From assembly GCF_003605385.1 (NCBI RefSeq), contig NZ_QYTV02000004.1, forward strand, positions 1 through 64,000: a stretch of DNA of 64,000 nucleotides, written 5' to 3'. Of the stretch, positions 1 through 8,134 are shown piece after piece. The notes beneath the pieces are model-generated. The model worked only from the letters and a program-made list of their open reading frames with translations. It did no database searches and was not told the origin of the DNA. Source of the DNA: Siminovitchia acidinfaciens (GTDB lineage: Bacteria; Bacillota; Bacilli; Bacillales; Bacillaceae_C). A program made the position numbers and the translations under genes. Each line of letters begins with the position of its first letter. The stretch's first letter is position 1.

Positions 1-59
1 TTCGTTTCGTTCAGTTTTCAAAGATCAAACTTGCAGTTGCTCTCTCGAGCAGCTTTTCT

Positions 60-88
60 ATTATACCTCGTCGCCCGAAGTGTGTCAA
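60..88 (-). promoter_or_regulatory. Sigma-A promoter of an rRNA operon beyond the left edge
   Basis: On the minus strand there is a perfect -35 TTGACA (83-88) and a perfect -10 TATAAT (60-65) separated by exactly 17 bp. Downstream (about 11-30) the transcript reads TTTGATCTTTGAAAACTGAA, which resembles the boxA-containing leader found before Bacillus 16S genes. This suggests a 16S-23S-5S operon starts just outside the window. The nine tRNA genes upstream read in the same direction. Confidence 0.85.
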
Positions 89-108
89 CAACTTTTTTTT
101 GGAAAAGT

Positions 109-182
109 TGGAGCGGGTGATGGGAATCGAACCCACGACAACAGCTTGGAAGGCTGTAGTTTTACCACTAAACTACACCCGC
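109..182 (-). tRNA. tRNA-Gly(TCC)
   Basis: Full cloverleaf on the minus strand with anticodon loop CTTCCAA (anticodon TCC), T-loop GGTTCGATTCC and encoded CCA. It is the last tRNA of the cluster before the rRNA-type promoter. Confidence 0.95.
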
Positions 183-202
183 GTATAGAATTGTAAGTAC
201 TA

Positions 203-279
203 TGGTCGGGAAGACAGGATTTGAACCTGCGACCCCTTGGTCCCAAACCAAGTGCTCTACCAAGCTGAGCCACTTCCCG
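203..279 (-). tRNA. tRNA-Pro(TGG)
   Basis: Minus-strand cloverleaf; anticodon TGG inside the loop TTTGGGA; acceptor stem CGGGAAG pairs with CTTCCCG; CCA encoded. Confidence 0.95.
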
Positions 280-304
280 TTCATAGATTACAAGAGAATA
301 AAAT

Positions 305-381
305 TGGCGCGCCCGAGAGGAGTCGAACCCCTAACCTTTTGATCCGTAGTCAAACGCTCTATCCAATTGAGCTACGGGCGC
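305..381 (-). tRNA. tRNA-Arg(ACG)
   Basis: Minus-strand cloverleaf with anticodon loop CTACGGA (ACG), acceptor GCGCCCG/CGGGCGC, and encoded CCA. The A34 is presumably edited to inosine, as known for this tRNA. Confidence 0.95.
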
Positions 382-389
382 ACATTATT

Positions 390-476
390 TGGTGCGGTCG
401 AGAGGACTTGAACCTCCACGGTATTGCTACCACTAGGCCCTCAACCTAGCGCGTCTGCCGATTCCGCCACGACCGC
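390..476 (-). tRNA. tRNA-Leu(GAG)
   Basis: Long variable-arm (class II) tRNA. The anticodon loop TTGAGGG sits between CTAGG and CCTAG, giving GAG. Acceptor GCGGTCG pairs with CGACCGC and CCA is encoded. Confidence 0.95.
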
Positions 477-567
477 CTTTTTCAAGGACAAGTAATATTG
501 TATCACTCGCTTTTGAAAGTGTCAATACGTTTTTTTAATTTCTTACTCGCTTTTTTAAAAAAAGCAA

Positions 568-640
568 TGAGCCATGCAGGATTCGAACCTGCGACCCTCT
601 GATTAAAAGTCAGATGCTCTACCAACTGAGCTAATGGCTC
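568..640 (-). tRNA. tRNA-Lys(TTT)
   Basis: Cloverleaf with anticodon loop CTTTTAA between TCTGA and TCAGA; acceptor GAGCCAT/ATGGCTC. CCA is not encoded, so the 3' end needs processing and CCA addition. Confidence 0.95.
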
Positions 641-646
641 TAATCT

Positions 647-721
647 TGGCTGGGCTAGCTGGATTCGAACCAGCGAATCACGGAGTCAAAGTCCGTTGCC
701 TTACCGCTTGGCTATAGCCCA
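647..721 (-). tRNA. tRNA-Gln(TTG)
   Basis: Cloverleaf with anticodon loop TTTGACT (TTG), acceptor TGGGCTA/TAGCCCA, and CCA encoded. Confidence 0.95.
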
Positions 722-778
722 TCAATCCGAGTACTTCATTATACAAAGCCCGATATGAAATAGCAAGGGTTTTTTAAG

Positions 779-851
779 CGGTCCCGACGGGAATCGAACC
801 CGCGATCTCCTGCGTGACAGGCAGGCATGTTAACCGCTACACCACGGGACC
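779..851 (-). tRNA. tRNA-Asp(GTC)
   Basis: Cloverleaf with anticodon loop CTGTCAC (GTC) between CCTGC and GCAGG, acceptor GGTCCCG/CGGGACC, discriminator G, and no encoded CCA. Confidence 0.95.
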
Positions 852-893
852 ATATAATATAAGAAGGAAAACTTTATTTTGAAATGCTATTAA

Positions 894-1043
894 TGTCCAG
901 CTGCAGGCGTCAGCGACTAGCAGACTTCGCGCATCCTCCTACGATAAGTCAACATCGGCTCGCCTTTGGCTTCGCCGTGTTTCCTTTATCTCGTCGAAGT
1001 CACTCCAGTCTGTACGTCGCTAAACGTCGCCTTCCGCTTTTCT
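894..1043 (-). repeat. Dispersed intergenic element, copy 1
   Basis: Non-coding sequence between tRNA-Asp and tRNA-Glu. It is a clear relative of the block at 4641-4787. Read on the minus strand it begins AGAAAAGCGGAAGGCG, passes through TTTAGCGACGTACAGACTGG, GATAAAGGAAACACGGCGAA and GCCGATGTTGACTTATCGTA, and ends CAGCTGGACA. It interrupts the tRNA cluster. No ORF is supported. Confidence 0.85.
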
Positions 1044-1045
1044 AA

Positions 1046-1117
1046 TGACCCCTACGGGATTCGAACCCGTGTTACCGCCGTGAAAGGGCGGTGTCTTAAC
1101 CGCTTGACCAAGGGGCC
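1046..1117 (-). tRNA. tRNA-Glu(TTC)
   Basis: Cloverleaf with anticodon loop CTTTCAC (TTC) between CCGCC and GGCGG. The acceptor is GGCCCCT/AGGGGTC with one G-T pair; CCA is not encoded. Confidence 0.93.
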
Positions 1118-1128
1118 AAAATAAAAAA

Positions 1129-1219
1129 TGGCGGAGAAGGAGGGATTTGAACCCTCGCGCCGCTTACGCGACCTATGCCCTTAGCAGGGGCACCTCTTCG
1201 GCCTCTTGAGTACTTCCCC
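1129..1219 (-). tRNA. tRNA-Ser(GCT)
   Basis: Class II tRNA with a long variable arm. The anticodon loop CTGCTAA sits between TGCCC and GGGCA, giving GCT. CCA is encoded. It is the first tRNA of the minus-strand cluster. Confidence 0.95.
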
Positions 1220-1385
1220 GTATGAATGACTCTTACGATTATAAATAGTCATGGCCTGACTGTCAATAGGCTAACGGGAATTTTTTTATCTTTTTTTCGG
1301 AACCTTTGATCTATCGCCGGCAGCCCATGCCCAGACTTGCATTTATTTATTTCGAAGCTTGCCTTCATTGACCGATACTCGCCAG

Positions 1386-1838
1386 TCAAATCTTCTCCCG
1401 CAACTTTCCCCGGCACTTTCCGCAGGAGTATCTTTTTATATCCACTCTCCTTTGACGTTCATAATTCTGTCCGCATTTCGTGCACACGTAGACTCTTTTT
1501 CTGACCGGCTTTTTCTGTTCCATCACAAGCGGAGTACAATGTCTAGGGGCACCGACCTCTTTTAATAGCTGGCGAAAATCCTTATCTCTATGCTTATAGC
1601 CCTTTCCTTCTATATGAAGATGGTAGTGGCAAAGCTCATGTTTAATAATGCCTTCAAGCTCTAACATTCCATGTTCCTCATAATACTTTCTGTTGATTTC
1701 AATGTTGTGGGTGCCAAGCATATACCGCCCTCCTGTCGTTCGAAGGCGTGAATTGAAAAATGCCTGATGTTTAAAAGGCTTTAAGAAATATTTTTCAGAG
1801 ATTTTTTCAGTCAACTCCTGCAGTTGTTCGTTTGTCAT
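1386..1838 (-). CDS. ydcK: SprT-like zinc metalloprotease-fold protein
   Basis: 150 residues. The SprT domain carries the zinc-binding HELCHYHLH motif (HExxH plus a third His) near residues 66-74, and the C-terminus has a zinc ribbon with two CxxC pairs (residues ~114-142). This is the architecture of B. subtilis YdcK. The family resembles Spartan/SprT proteases, but the bacterial role is unproven. It sits between tex and a tRNA cluster as in B. subtilis, and diverges from cmpA. The ATG start follows a purine-rich stretch (GGAGGTAAAGGG). No promoter was identified. Confidence 0.9.
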   Translation of the reverse strand: MTNEQLQELTEKISEKYFLKPFKHQAFFNSRLRTTGGRYMLGTHNIEINRKYYEEHGMLELEGIIKHELCHYHLHIEGKGYKHRDKDFRQLLKEVGAPRHCTPLVMEQKKPVRKRVYVCTKCGQNYERQRRVDIKRYSCGKCRGKLREKI

Positions 1839-1930
1839 TCCCTTTACCTCCGGCTGTCAAACATTGAACATGACAGCAGTTTTATTCATATAATAATATT
1901 ACAACAAAAGTGGCGGGGAGGTTGTGAACG

Positions 1931-2047
1931 ATGCCAGTCTGGTTTCAAAACCAGATGCAGAAGGCCTTTTTGGAAAAAGATCGGTACCAAATCAAGCTGC
2001 TAAACCAATGTTGGTTTTTCTACAGAAGAAAGCATTGCTCCTCTTAA
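1931..2047 (+). CDS. cmpA: Cortex morphogenetic protein CmpA
   Basis: A 38-residue gene, starting MPVWFQNQMQKAFLEKD and ending CWFFYRRKHCSS. The length and the YQIKLLNQCW core match B. subtilis CmpA (37 residues), a sporulation protein known to restrain cortex assembly through the SpoIVA quality-control pathway. A ribosome site GGGGAGG lies 9 nt before the ATG. Upstream, CATATAAT (1887-1894) resembles a sigma-E -10 box, which would fit mother-cell expression, but the -35 is weak. Its position next to ydcK is conserved in Bacillus. It is easily missed because of its size. Confidence 0.9.
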   Translation: MPVWFQNQMQKAFLEKDRYQIKLLNQCWFFYRRKHCSS

Positions 2048-2080
2048 ACAGAGATCTTCTTTCATTTTTTCCACAAAGAA

Positions 2081-2110
2081 AACACTGCTCCTTGTAAGCA
2101 GTGTTTCTTC
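2081..2110 (+). terminator. Hairpin after cmpA
   Basis: Stem AACACTGC/GCAGTGTT with a 9-nt loop, then a short T-rich stretch (TTCTTCATTT). It is a plausible weak terminator for cmpA. Confidence 0.45.
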
Positions 2111-2381
2111 ATTTCAAACAGAGTATAGAAGATGAATATGGTGTAAGCTGTAAAACTTTCGGCTCTAATGAAAACTCTCTTTAGAATTTGAGACATAGCA
2201 CACCTACGGAAATTCGCTTTAAAATTTCTGTTGCTCCCCGAATAACCTTCAAAATGCCAGATACTCTTCACTTTTCGCAAATACACTTTGATTTTCCGAA
2301 ATACTCCTCAAAACCTTGAATCACTCTCGGCTCCACAAAAAACCTCCGACTGGAAGCAACCATCTCCTCAATAATATACAA
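2111..2381. other. AT-rich intergenic stretch with degenerate repeats
   Basis: No credible gene: a 74-residue frame here has no family resemblance and no ribosome site. The sequence has loosely repeated phrases such as AAATACTC, AGATACTCTTC and GAAATACTCC next to TTTTCG runs. These resemble the ~21-bp degenerate arrays at 35.2 and 56 kb, but are too decayed to phase. Confidence 0.4.
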
Positions 2382-4565
2382 TCATTTATTTGGATTTTTC
2401 TTGGTTAACGACAGCCGTCCTTTTTGGACATCGACGTTTTCCACCCATACAGTGACAACATCACCTAATGAAACAACATCCAGCGGATGTTTGACGAATC
2501 GGTTGCTCAGTTTTGAAATATGGACAAGCCCGTCTTCTTTCACGCCGACATCAACGAATGCACCGAAGTCAACGACGTTTCGAACTGTTCCCTGAAGCTC
2601 CATCCCGGTCTTCAAGTCTTCAAGTTTCAGCAAGTCTTTCTTCAAGAGAGGTTTTGGAAGCTCGTCGCGCAAATCGCGTCCCGGCCTCATCAGTGAATCT
2701 ATAATATCGCGGAGAGTCAATTCACCAAGTCCAAGCTCCTTCGCTGTTTCTTCAACAGACAACTGTTTTAAAGCCTCAGTCATTTTTTCGGTGCCGACAT
2801 CCGCAGAAGTAAGCCCGATGGAGTCAAGAAGTTTCTTTACTTCCGGGTAGCTTTCCGGATGGATAGGAGTGGCATCCAGCGGATCCTTTCCTTCTAATAT
2901 GCGCATGAACCCGATTGCCTGCTCATATGTTTTCGCGCCGAGCCGCGGTATTTTCTTCAACTGCGTGCGGCTATTGAACTTTCCGTTTTCCTCACGCTGC
3001 TTCACGATGTTATTCGCTACTGTTTTGCTTAACCCCGAAACATATTGAAGCAGTGAGGCTGACGCTGTATTAACGTTTACTCCAACCTGGTTCACGGCAG
3101 TTTCAACAACGAATGCAAGCTGTTCATTTAACTTTTTCTGGGTTACATCATGCTGATACTGTCCGACACCCACTGATTTAGGATCAATTTTCACAAGCTC
3201 TGCCAGCGGGTCTTGGAGTCGGCGGGCGATGGATATCGCGCTTCTTTCTTCAACCTGCAACTCAGGGAATTCTTCCCTTGCAAGTTCTGATGCTGAATAG
3301 ACACTTGCTCCTGCTTCATTAACAATAATATATGCCACACCAGCATTTAGCTCTTTTAAAATATTCACAGTAAACTGCTCTGTTTCCTGTGATGCCGTAC
3401 CGTTTCCGATGGCGATAATTTCAATATTATACTTTTTTAGAGCTTCAACCATCTTCGCTTTGGCCTGCTCAGGCTTCGCTTTCGGGGGATGTGGATAAAT
3501 GACGTCGATATGAAGCACTTTTCCAGTCTCATTTACAACGGCAAGCTTGCAGCCTGTACGGTACGCCGGATCTACACCAAGAACCACTTTACCTTTGAGC
3601 GGCGGCTGAAGGAGGAGCTTCCTAAGGTTTTCGGAAAAAATATGAATGGCTTGATCTTCCGCCTTTGCCGTCAGTTCATTTCTTATTTCCCGTTCAATTG
3701 ACGGTTCAATCAACCGCTTGTAACTGTCTTCGATGGCATCTGCTACTTCAACAGCAGCAACAGACGATTCCTTTTTAATGAATTTCCTTTTTAAATAAGT
3801 GATGATTTTCTCTGTATCCGGCTTGATGGAGACGCGTAAAATATCTTCTTTTTCACCACGGTTTAAGGCAAGTACCCGGTGAGGGACAATTCTTTTCACA
3901 GGTTCTTCGTAGCCATAATACATTTCATAGACTGATTTTTCGTCCAGCTCTTCTTTTTTAACCTCCGACATTACCTGTCCCGAACGGAAGGTTTCGTCCC
4001 GGATCCACTGGCGCACAACCGCATCGTCGGAAATCCGCTCAGCCAATATATCTTTAGCCCCTTGAATTGCTTCGGTCGCATCTTTCACTTCTTTTTCCTC
4101 GGAAACATATTTACCGGCTTCTTCTTCTACACTCCCTTCCAGCGGAAACCTCCACATCCATTCTGCTAAAGGCTCCAATCCCTTTTCCTTGGCTATGGTC
4201 GCTTTTGTCCGGCGTTTTTGCCGGTAAGGACGATAAAGGTCTTCCACCGTTTGCAGTTTATCGGCTTTAACGATTTTCTGTTTCAATTCCTCTGTCAGCT
4301 TTCCCTGCTCGTCGATCAGGCGAAGGACATCCTCTTTTCGCTGCTCCAAACTTTGTATGTAAGTCCAGCTTTCCATAATATCTTTTATTTGAACTTCATC
4401 AAGCGCTCCGGTCATTTCTTTTCGGTAACGCGCAATGAACGGAACCGTATTTCCTTCTTCAAGCAGTGTGATGACACTGCTGATCTGCTTGCCTGAAAGC
4501 TGCAATTCTTTTGCCAGCCTCTGAATGAGCTGATCGCGATTGGATTTGGTTTCAGTTTCAATCAT
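2382..4565 (-). CDS. tex: RNA-binding transcription accessory protein Tex
   Basis: 727 residues from the chosen ATG. An in-frame ATG six codons upstream lacks a ribosome site, whereas GAGGG lies before the chosen one. The order is an N-terminal helical Tex region, a YqgF/RuvX-like RNase H fold (around VVLGVDPAYRTGCKLAVV), helix-hairpin-helix repeats (LLQYVSGLSKTVANNIV) and a C-terminal S1 domain (GTVRNVVDFGAFVDVGVKED). This is the full family architecture. Tex binds nucleic acid and affects transcription and translation, and its exact role in Bacillus is not settled. It lies directly downstream of the sigma-B operon, separated by a terminator and a dispersed element. Confidence 0.95.
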   Translation of the reverse strand: MIETETKSNRDQLIQRLAKELQLSGKQISSVITLLEEGNTVPFIARYRKEMTGALDEVQIKDIMESWTYIQSLEQRKEDVLRLIDEQGKLTEELKQKIVKADKLQTVEDLYRPYRQKRRTKATIAKEKGLEPLAEWMWRFPLEGSVEEEAGKYVSEEKEVKDATEAIQGAKDILAERISDDAVVRQWIRDETFRSGQVMSEVKKEELDEKSVYEMYYGYEEPVKRIVPHRVLALNRGEKEDILRVSIKPDTEKIITYLKRKFIKKESSVAAVEVADAIEDSYKRLIEPSIEREIRNELTAKAEDQAIHIFSENLRKLLLQPPLKGKVVLGVDPAYRTGCKLAVVNETGKVLHIDVIYPHPPKAKPEQAKAKMVEALKKYNIEIIAIGNGTASQETEQFTVNILKELNAGVAYIIVNEAGASVYSASELAREEFPELQVEERSAISIARRLQDPLAELVKIDPKSVGVGQYQHDVTQKKLNEQLAFVVETAVNQVGVNVNTASASLLQYVSGLSKTVANNIVKQREENGKFNSRTQLKKIPRLGAKTYEQAIGFMRILEGKDPLDATPIHPESYPEVKKLLDSIGLTSADVGTEKMTEALKQLSVEETAKELGLGELTLRDIIDSLMRPGRDLRDELPKPLLKKDLLKLEDLKTGMELQGTVRNVVDFGAFVDVGVKEDGLVHISKLSNRFVKHPLDVVSLGDVVTVWVENVDVQKGRLSLTKKNPNK

Positions 4566-4640
4566 CGGAATCCCTCGTTTCATATTGGTAACTATTACAT
4601 TATCTTAACATCGTCGAGTATGTAAATTCCATTTTTATAA

Positions 4641-4787
4641 GAAAAGCGCAAGCGCCCGTTTAGCGACGTACAAACTGGAGTACTCCACAATGAGATAAAG
4701 GAAACACGGCGACGAAGGAGCCGATGTTGACTTATCGTAGTGGAGGAGTGCGAAGTTTGCTAGTCGCTGGGCGCTGGAGCTGGACAA
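4641..4787 (+). repeat. Dispersed intergenic element, copy 2 (reference copy)
   Basis: The cleanest short copy. It starts GAAAAGCGCAAGCGCCC and ends GGGCGCTGGAGCTGGACAA. The ends can pair (GCGCCC with GGGCGC). Internal blocks are GTTTAGCGACGTACAAACTG, GATAAAGGAAACACGGCGA and CCGATGTTGACTTATCGTAG. It lies between tex and rsbX and is not coding. Confidence 0.85.
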
Positions 4788-4843
4788 AGCAATACTATAT
4801 TACAACAAATGTCCATAAATCATTTTTTTACTTTTTTCTTCCA

Positions 4844-4871
4844 AACAAAAAAACCCGCTTACTTAAGCAGG
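4844..4871 (-). terminator. Terminator of the sigma-B operon
   Basis: Minus-strand hairpin GCCTGCTTAAGTAAGCGGG followed by TTTTTTTG. It overlaps the rsbX stop codon. Confidence 0.8.
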
Positions 4872-5458
4872 CTTCCAACAATAAATGTCACATCGTCATT
4901 TGTATTTATTTGTTTTGCTTTTAATCGGTTGGACAGCGCAGATACAGATTGGTGATTTTTAATGTACGGCTTTATATTCTCATTAACGAAACCGTCTGAA
5001 TGGATTAAGAAGATGGATTGAGACTCGTAAGGGAATTTTTGCGTTCGGAACTTTTGGGGTCTGCCCGATAAATAGCCGGACACTGGCATAGGGTAAACCA
5101 TTTTTCCGGAAGGTGTATATAGATAAAACCTAATATTTCCTACGCAGCTGTATTCAAATGTCTTTTCACGAAAATCGACTTTGAAAATAGCGGTTGCCGC
5201 TCCTCGCTTGCTGAGCAATACTCTGTTGCTGTAACTCATTAGCGTTTGGACATCCTCTTCCAAATTGGATTGTACGACAGAAGTGACAGCTTGCGAGGAT
5301 TCATAAGCATATTCTCCGCTCCCAAGACCGTCGGCAAGAACACACAGAAAGTAATCTTCATTGGCTGTCATGTAAAAGCTGTCGCCGCAAAAAACTTTGC
5401 CCTCTTTCGCTCTTTGAAAAGCATAAGATTCGATACATTCGTTCTCGAAATGCATCAT
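4859..5458 (-). CDS. rsbX: Phosphoserine phosphatase RsbX
   Basis: 199 residues, the same length as B. subtilis RsbX. It is a small PP2C-type phosphatase: the metal-binding Asp motifs are ADGLGSGEYA (residues ~40-49) and HSDGFVNE (~153). RsbX dephosphorylates RsbS and RsbR in the stressosome and so damps environmental stress signalling. It is the last gene of the operon and overlaps sigB by 4 nt, implying translational coupling. Its downstream terminator overlaps the stop codon. Confidence 0.93.
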   Translation of the reverse strand: MMHFENECIESYAFQRAKEGKVFCGDSFYMTANEDYFLCVLADGLGSGEYAYESSQAVTSVVQSNLEEDVQTLMSYSNRVLLSKRGAATAIFKVDFREKTFEYSCVGNIRFYLYTPSGKMVYPMPVSGYLSGRPQKFRTQKFPYESQSIFLIHSDGFVNENIKPYIKNHQSVSALSNRLKAKQINTNDDVTFIVGSLLK

Positions 5459-6246
5459 AAAGTTGAGCTCTCCGTATTGATTGGCTCTGCAAAAATGGCA
5501 TCTTGCAGTTTTTTAATCGCACGGCGCTGAAGCCTTGAAACGTGCATCTGTGAAATATTCAACAATTCCCCAGTTTCCTTCTGGCTCAAATTCTCCAAAT
5601 ACGTATGTTGGATAATCTGCCTTTCCCTGTCCGTTAATACGTGTAAGACTTTTTCTACCACAAGTTTTTGATTTACTTTTTCATAACCCTCGTCCACGTT
5701 TCCGATAATGTCCAGTAATGTGACCGTGCTTCCGTCGGCATCCGCTTCAATCGAATGATCCACTGACAGCGCCTGATAGCTTTTTCCCATTTCCATCGCT
5801 TCCAACACTTCTTCTTCTGTCACTTCCAGGCGGTTGGCAATTTCATGTATTTGCGGAGAACGCTGGAGTTCCCTTGTCAAATCTTCCACAGTCGTCTTGA
5901 TTTTGGGTCCCAATTCTTTTATTCTCCGGGGAACATGCACACTCCATGTCTTGTCTCGTAAAAAACGTTTAATTTCCCCAATGATAGTAGGAATCGCAAA
6001 GGCTTCGAAAGATTTTCCATATGATTCATCGTAGCGCCTGATAGCCCCCAGCAAACCGATAATTCCTACCTGAAAAATGTCTTCATGATACGATTTGCCT
6101 TTTGAATACTTCCTGGCGATTGAATCGATCAGGTTTTTATAATGGAGGACAAGATTGTTTTGAGCTTCTTCATCTTGGTGATCCTGGTAGGCTTTAATCC
6201 AATTGTTGACGTCAGTGCTCTTATCAGGTTGAGATTTTTTCGGCAT
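5455..6246 (-). CDS. sigB: RNA polymerase sigma factor SigB
   Basis: 263 residues. It has sigma-70 region 2 (LIDSIARKYSKGKSYHEDI, IGLLGAIRRYD), region 3 (IKELGPKIKTTVEDL) and region 4 with a helix-turn-helix (LSQKETGELLNISQMHVSRL). It is the general stress sigma factor, held inactive by RsbW. The start overlaps rsbW by 23 nt and a ribosome site (AGGTGGGG) precedes the ATG. Likely targets within this window are its own operon (promoter at 7074) and csbD (promoter at 34109). Confidence 0.97.
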   Translation of the reverse strand: MPKKSQPDKSTDVNNWIKAYQDHQDEEAQNNLVLHYKNLIDSIARKYSKGKSYHEDIFQVGIIGLLGAIRRYDESYGKSFEAFAIPTIIGEIKRFLRDKTWSVHVPRRIKELGPKIKTTVEDLTRELQRSPQIHEIANRLEVTEEEVLEAMEMGKSYQALSVDHSIEADADGSTVTLLDIIGNVDEGYEKVNQKLVVEKVLHVLTDRERQIIQHTYLENLSQKETGELLNISQMHVSRLQRRAIKKLQDAIFAEPINTESSTL

Positions 6247-6700
6247 CGAGCCCCACCTGCTCTCCTTCCAGGTATTTAGTCATATAAACAATGACCCCCT
6301 GGTTCAATTGAACATTGACTTCATCCATCAAGCTCTCGATTAAATAAAGCCCCAAGCCTCCTTCACGCATAAATTCAACATTTTGTTTTTCAGTATACGG
6401 TCCTGTCTCTTCTCGGGTCTTTTTCATATCGAAGCTTTTTCCAGAGTCTGACACCATCACCTCAAGGCGATTATCATACAGCGCAAATCCGACAACGATT
6501 TCTCCGCCTTCGTTCGACTTATACGCATGTTGAACTGCATTAGTCACAGCTTCACTTGTGGCAATTTTTATATCTTCAATCACCTCATATGAAAAACCCA
6601 TCCGGCTCGCGATACCCGAAATGGTTAATCTCACAACTCCGACATACTCCGGCTTGGCGGGAACTTTCATCTCAACATAATCAAAAGCTACCTCCATCAT
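6224..6700 (-). CDS. rsbW: Anti-sigma-B factor / serine kinase RsbW
   Basis: 158 residues. GHKL ATPase fold with the N box EAVTNAVQHAY (residues ~49-59) and the glycine-rich lid GGLGLYLIESLMDEV (~115-129). RsbW binds SigB to block RNA polymerase access and phosphorylates RsbV. The gene overlaps rsbV (TGATG junction) and sigB, as in B. subtilis. Confidence 0.96.
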   Translation of the reverse strand: MMEVAFDYVEMKVPAKPEYVGVVRLTISGIASRMGFSYEVIEDIKIATSEAVTNAVQHAYKSNEGGEIVVGFALYDNRLEVMVSDSGKSFDMKKTREETGPYTEKQNVEFMREGGLGLYLIESLMDEVNVQLNQGVIVYMTKYLEGEQVGLDAEKIST

Positions 6701-7026
6701 ACTCCCCCCTCGACCTCGGTATTGATGTCCATTACATCTGCAAGTCCGGTAATATCAAACAGACGCTGAAGACGCTCCGTCATTCCCGTTAATTTCATAT
6801 CGCCATTATTTGAACGAAGCTGCTTAAAGAGCCCTACAAATACACCCAAACCTGTGCTATCCATATAGTTCACGCCGGATAAATCTATAATCAATTTTAC
6901 GTCGTCACCTTTGGCAGCTTCCATTAGTTCATCACGTACCTTCGGTGCAGTATAAGCATCGATTTCACCCGCTAGAGTCACATAAGAAACATTATCTTTT
7001 TCTTTTACCTCAATTGAAACGTTCAC
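6697..7026 (-). CDS. rsbV: Anti-anti-sigma factor RsbV
   Basis: 109 residues from a GTG start that follows AGGGGTGGG. This gives exactly the B. subtilis length; a longer frame reaching 7101 would run through the promoter below. It is a STAS domain with the phospho-acceptor Ser in GVNYMDSTGLGVFVG. Dephosphorylated RsbV captures RsbW and frees SigB. It is the first gene of the inner, self-activated transcript rsbV-rsbW-sigB-rsbX. Confidence 0.95.
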   Translation of the reverse strand: MNVSIEVKEKDNVSYVTLAGEIDAYTAPKVRDELMEAAKGDDVKLIIDLSGVNYMDSTGLGVFVGLFKQLRSNNGDMKLTGMTERLQRLFDITGLADVMDINTEVEGGV

Positions 7027-7073
7027 AGTACCCACCCCTATAAATATGTAGTGTTTATATTTCCTTTTTACAC

Positions 7074-7099
7074 TTACCCGTTTTATAGGTAAAGAAAAC
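7074..7099 (-). promoter_or_regulatory. Sigma-B promoter of rsbV-rsbW-sigB-rsbX
   Basis: On the minus strand, GTTTTC (7094-7099), a 14-bp spacer, then GGGTAA (7074-7079), 47 nt before the rsbV GTG. This matches the sigma-B consensus GTTTAA-N12-14-GGGTAT and the position of the autoregulatory promoter in B. subtilis. Confidence 0.85.
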
Positions 7100-7112
7100 A
7101 TACTTTTGTATT

Positions 7113-8120
7113 TTATGCGTCTCTTTTTAAAATGATCAAAGTGAAATCATCCCGCAGTTCGAATTCCTGCAGTCTTTCTAATTCTTTATAAACGCCCGTT
7201 ACAATATCCTGCGAGGGCAGATTTATGTAATTATTGATAAGCTCAGTCAGATCTTCTTTTTCGATAAAGCCTTCATCCGTCCTGCATTCGGTTACGCCAT
7301 CCGACAAAAGGATTATCATGTCGCCCGGTGCCAGCTCCAACTCATATTCGCTGTATCCGGTATTTTTATCAATGCCGAGCAACAGCCCTTTTCCTTCCAG
7401 TTCTTTGAATTCCTTAGTCTTTGCCTGATAATAAAAACCTGGCTCATGTCCCGCTGTGGAATAGCAAAATGTATGCTTTTGGGGATCGTAGACGCCAAAG
7501 CACATAGTGATGAACATACTCGGGTCGACATTTTGTTCAACGACTCGATTTAGGTTCCTCAGTATTGTACCCGGCCGAAGCTGGTCTTCAGGCAAACTGT
7601 CCATGGCATATTTGATCATTGACATGGACAGTGCAGCTGGTATGCCTTTTCCTATGACATCTGCAATGGCGATGCCGACATTTTGATCGTCATCCATGAC
7701 AAAGTGGTAGTAATCCCCGTTCATTTGCCTGGCAGGCACACTGATTGCGCCAATATCCGCCCCATCGACTTTCGGGATGGCCGTGCCCAGAAGTGTTTCC
7801 TGCATGCTTGCCGCCACTTCGATTTCGTTTTTCAATGCCTTCTGTTCAGTCCTCAGGCTTTGATGCTCCCTATAGGCAAGCCCATAGGCCATCATCACTT
7901 CCAAAAGCACATCAAAGGAATCAAGAAGCTGATCCGGGGAGTTCTCCCCTTCCATCATAATCGTCTTATGAAGGCTGATAATTTCTTCAGGGGTAATGTT
8001 ATGCTCAATTAATTTCCGGCTTAGCTTCTGTCCCTGATAAAGGATCCTCTCATCCTTATCAATCAAATACTTTCGAATTATTTCTTTATATTTCGGTTCA
8101 ACCGTATCCCAAAAATCCAA
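7113..8120 (-). CDS. rsbU: Phosphatase RsbU
   Basis: 335 residues from a TTG start that follows AAAGGAG by 8 nt. This equals the B. subtilis length, while an upstream ATG at 8147 has no ribosome site and overlaps rsbT. The N-terminal helical domain (~1-110) receives RsbT. The C-terminal PP2C domain shows ADVIGKGIPAALSMSM and LLSDGVTECRT metal-binding motifs. RsbU dephosphorylates RsbV when bound by RsbT released from the stressosome. Fourteen nt separate it from rsbT. Confidence 0.94.
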   Translation of the reverse strand: MDFWDTVEPKYKEIIRKYLIDKDERILYQGQKLSRKLIEHNITPEEIISLHKTIMMEGENSPDQLLDSFDVLLEVMMAYGLAYREHQSLRTEQKALKNEIEVAASMQETLLGTAIPKVDGADIGAISVPARQMNGDYYHFVMDDDQNVGIAIADVIGKGIPAALSMSMIKYAMDSLPEDQLRPGTILRNLNRVVEQNVDPSMFITMCFGVYDPQKHTFCYSTAGHEPGFYYQAKTKEFKELEGKGLLLGIDKNTGYSEYELELAPGDMIILLSDGVTECRTDEGFIEKEDLTELINNYINLPSQDIVTGVYKELERLQEFELRDDFTLIILKRDA

Positions 8121-8134
8121 CCCATTCACTCCTT

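Noticed and set aside
2062-2286. 74-residue minus-strand frame
   Set aside because: It reads through a terminator hairpin and decayed repeats, has no ribosome site and no resemblance to any family.
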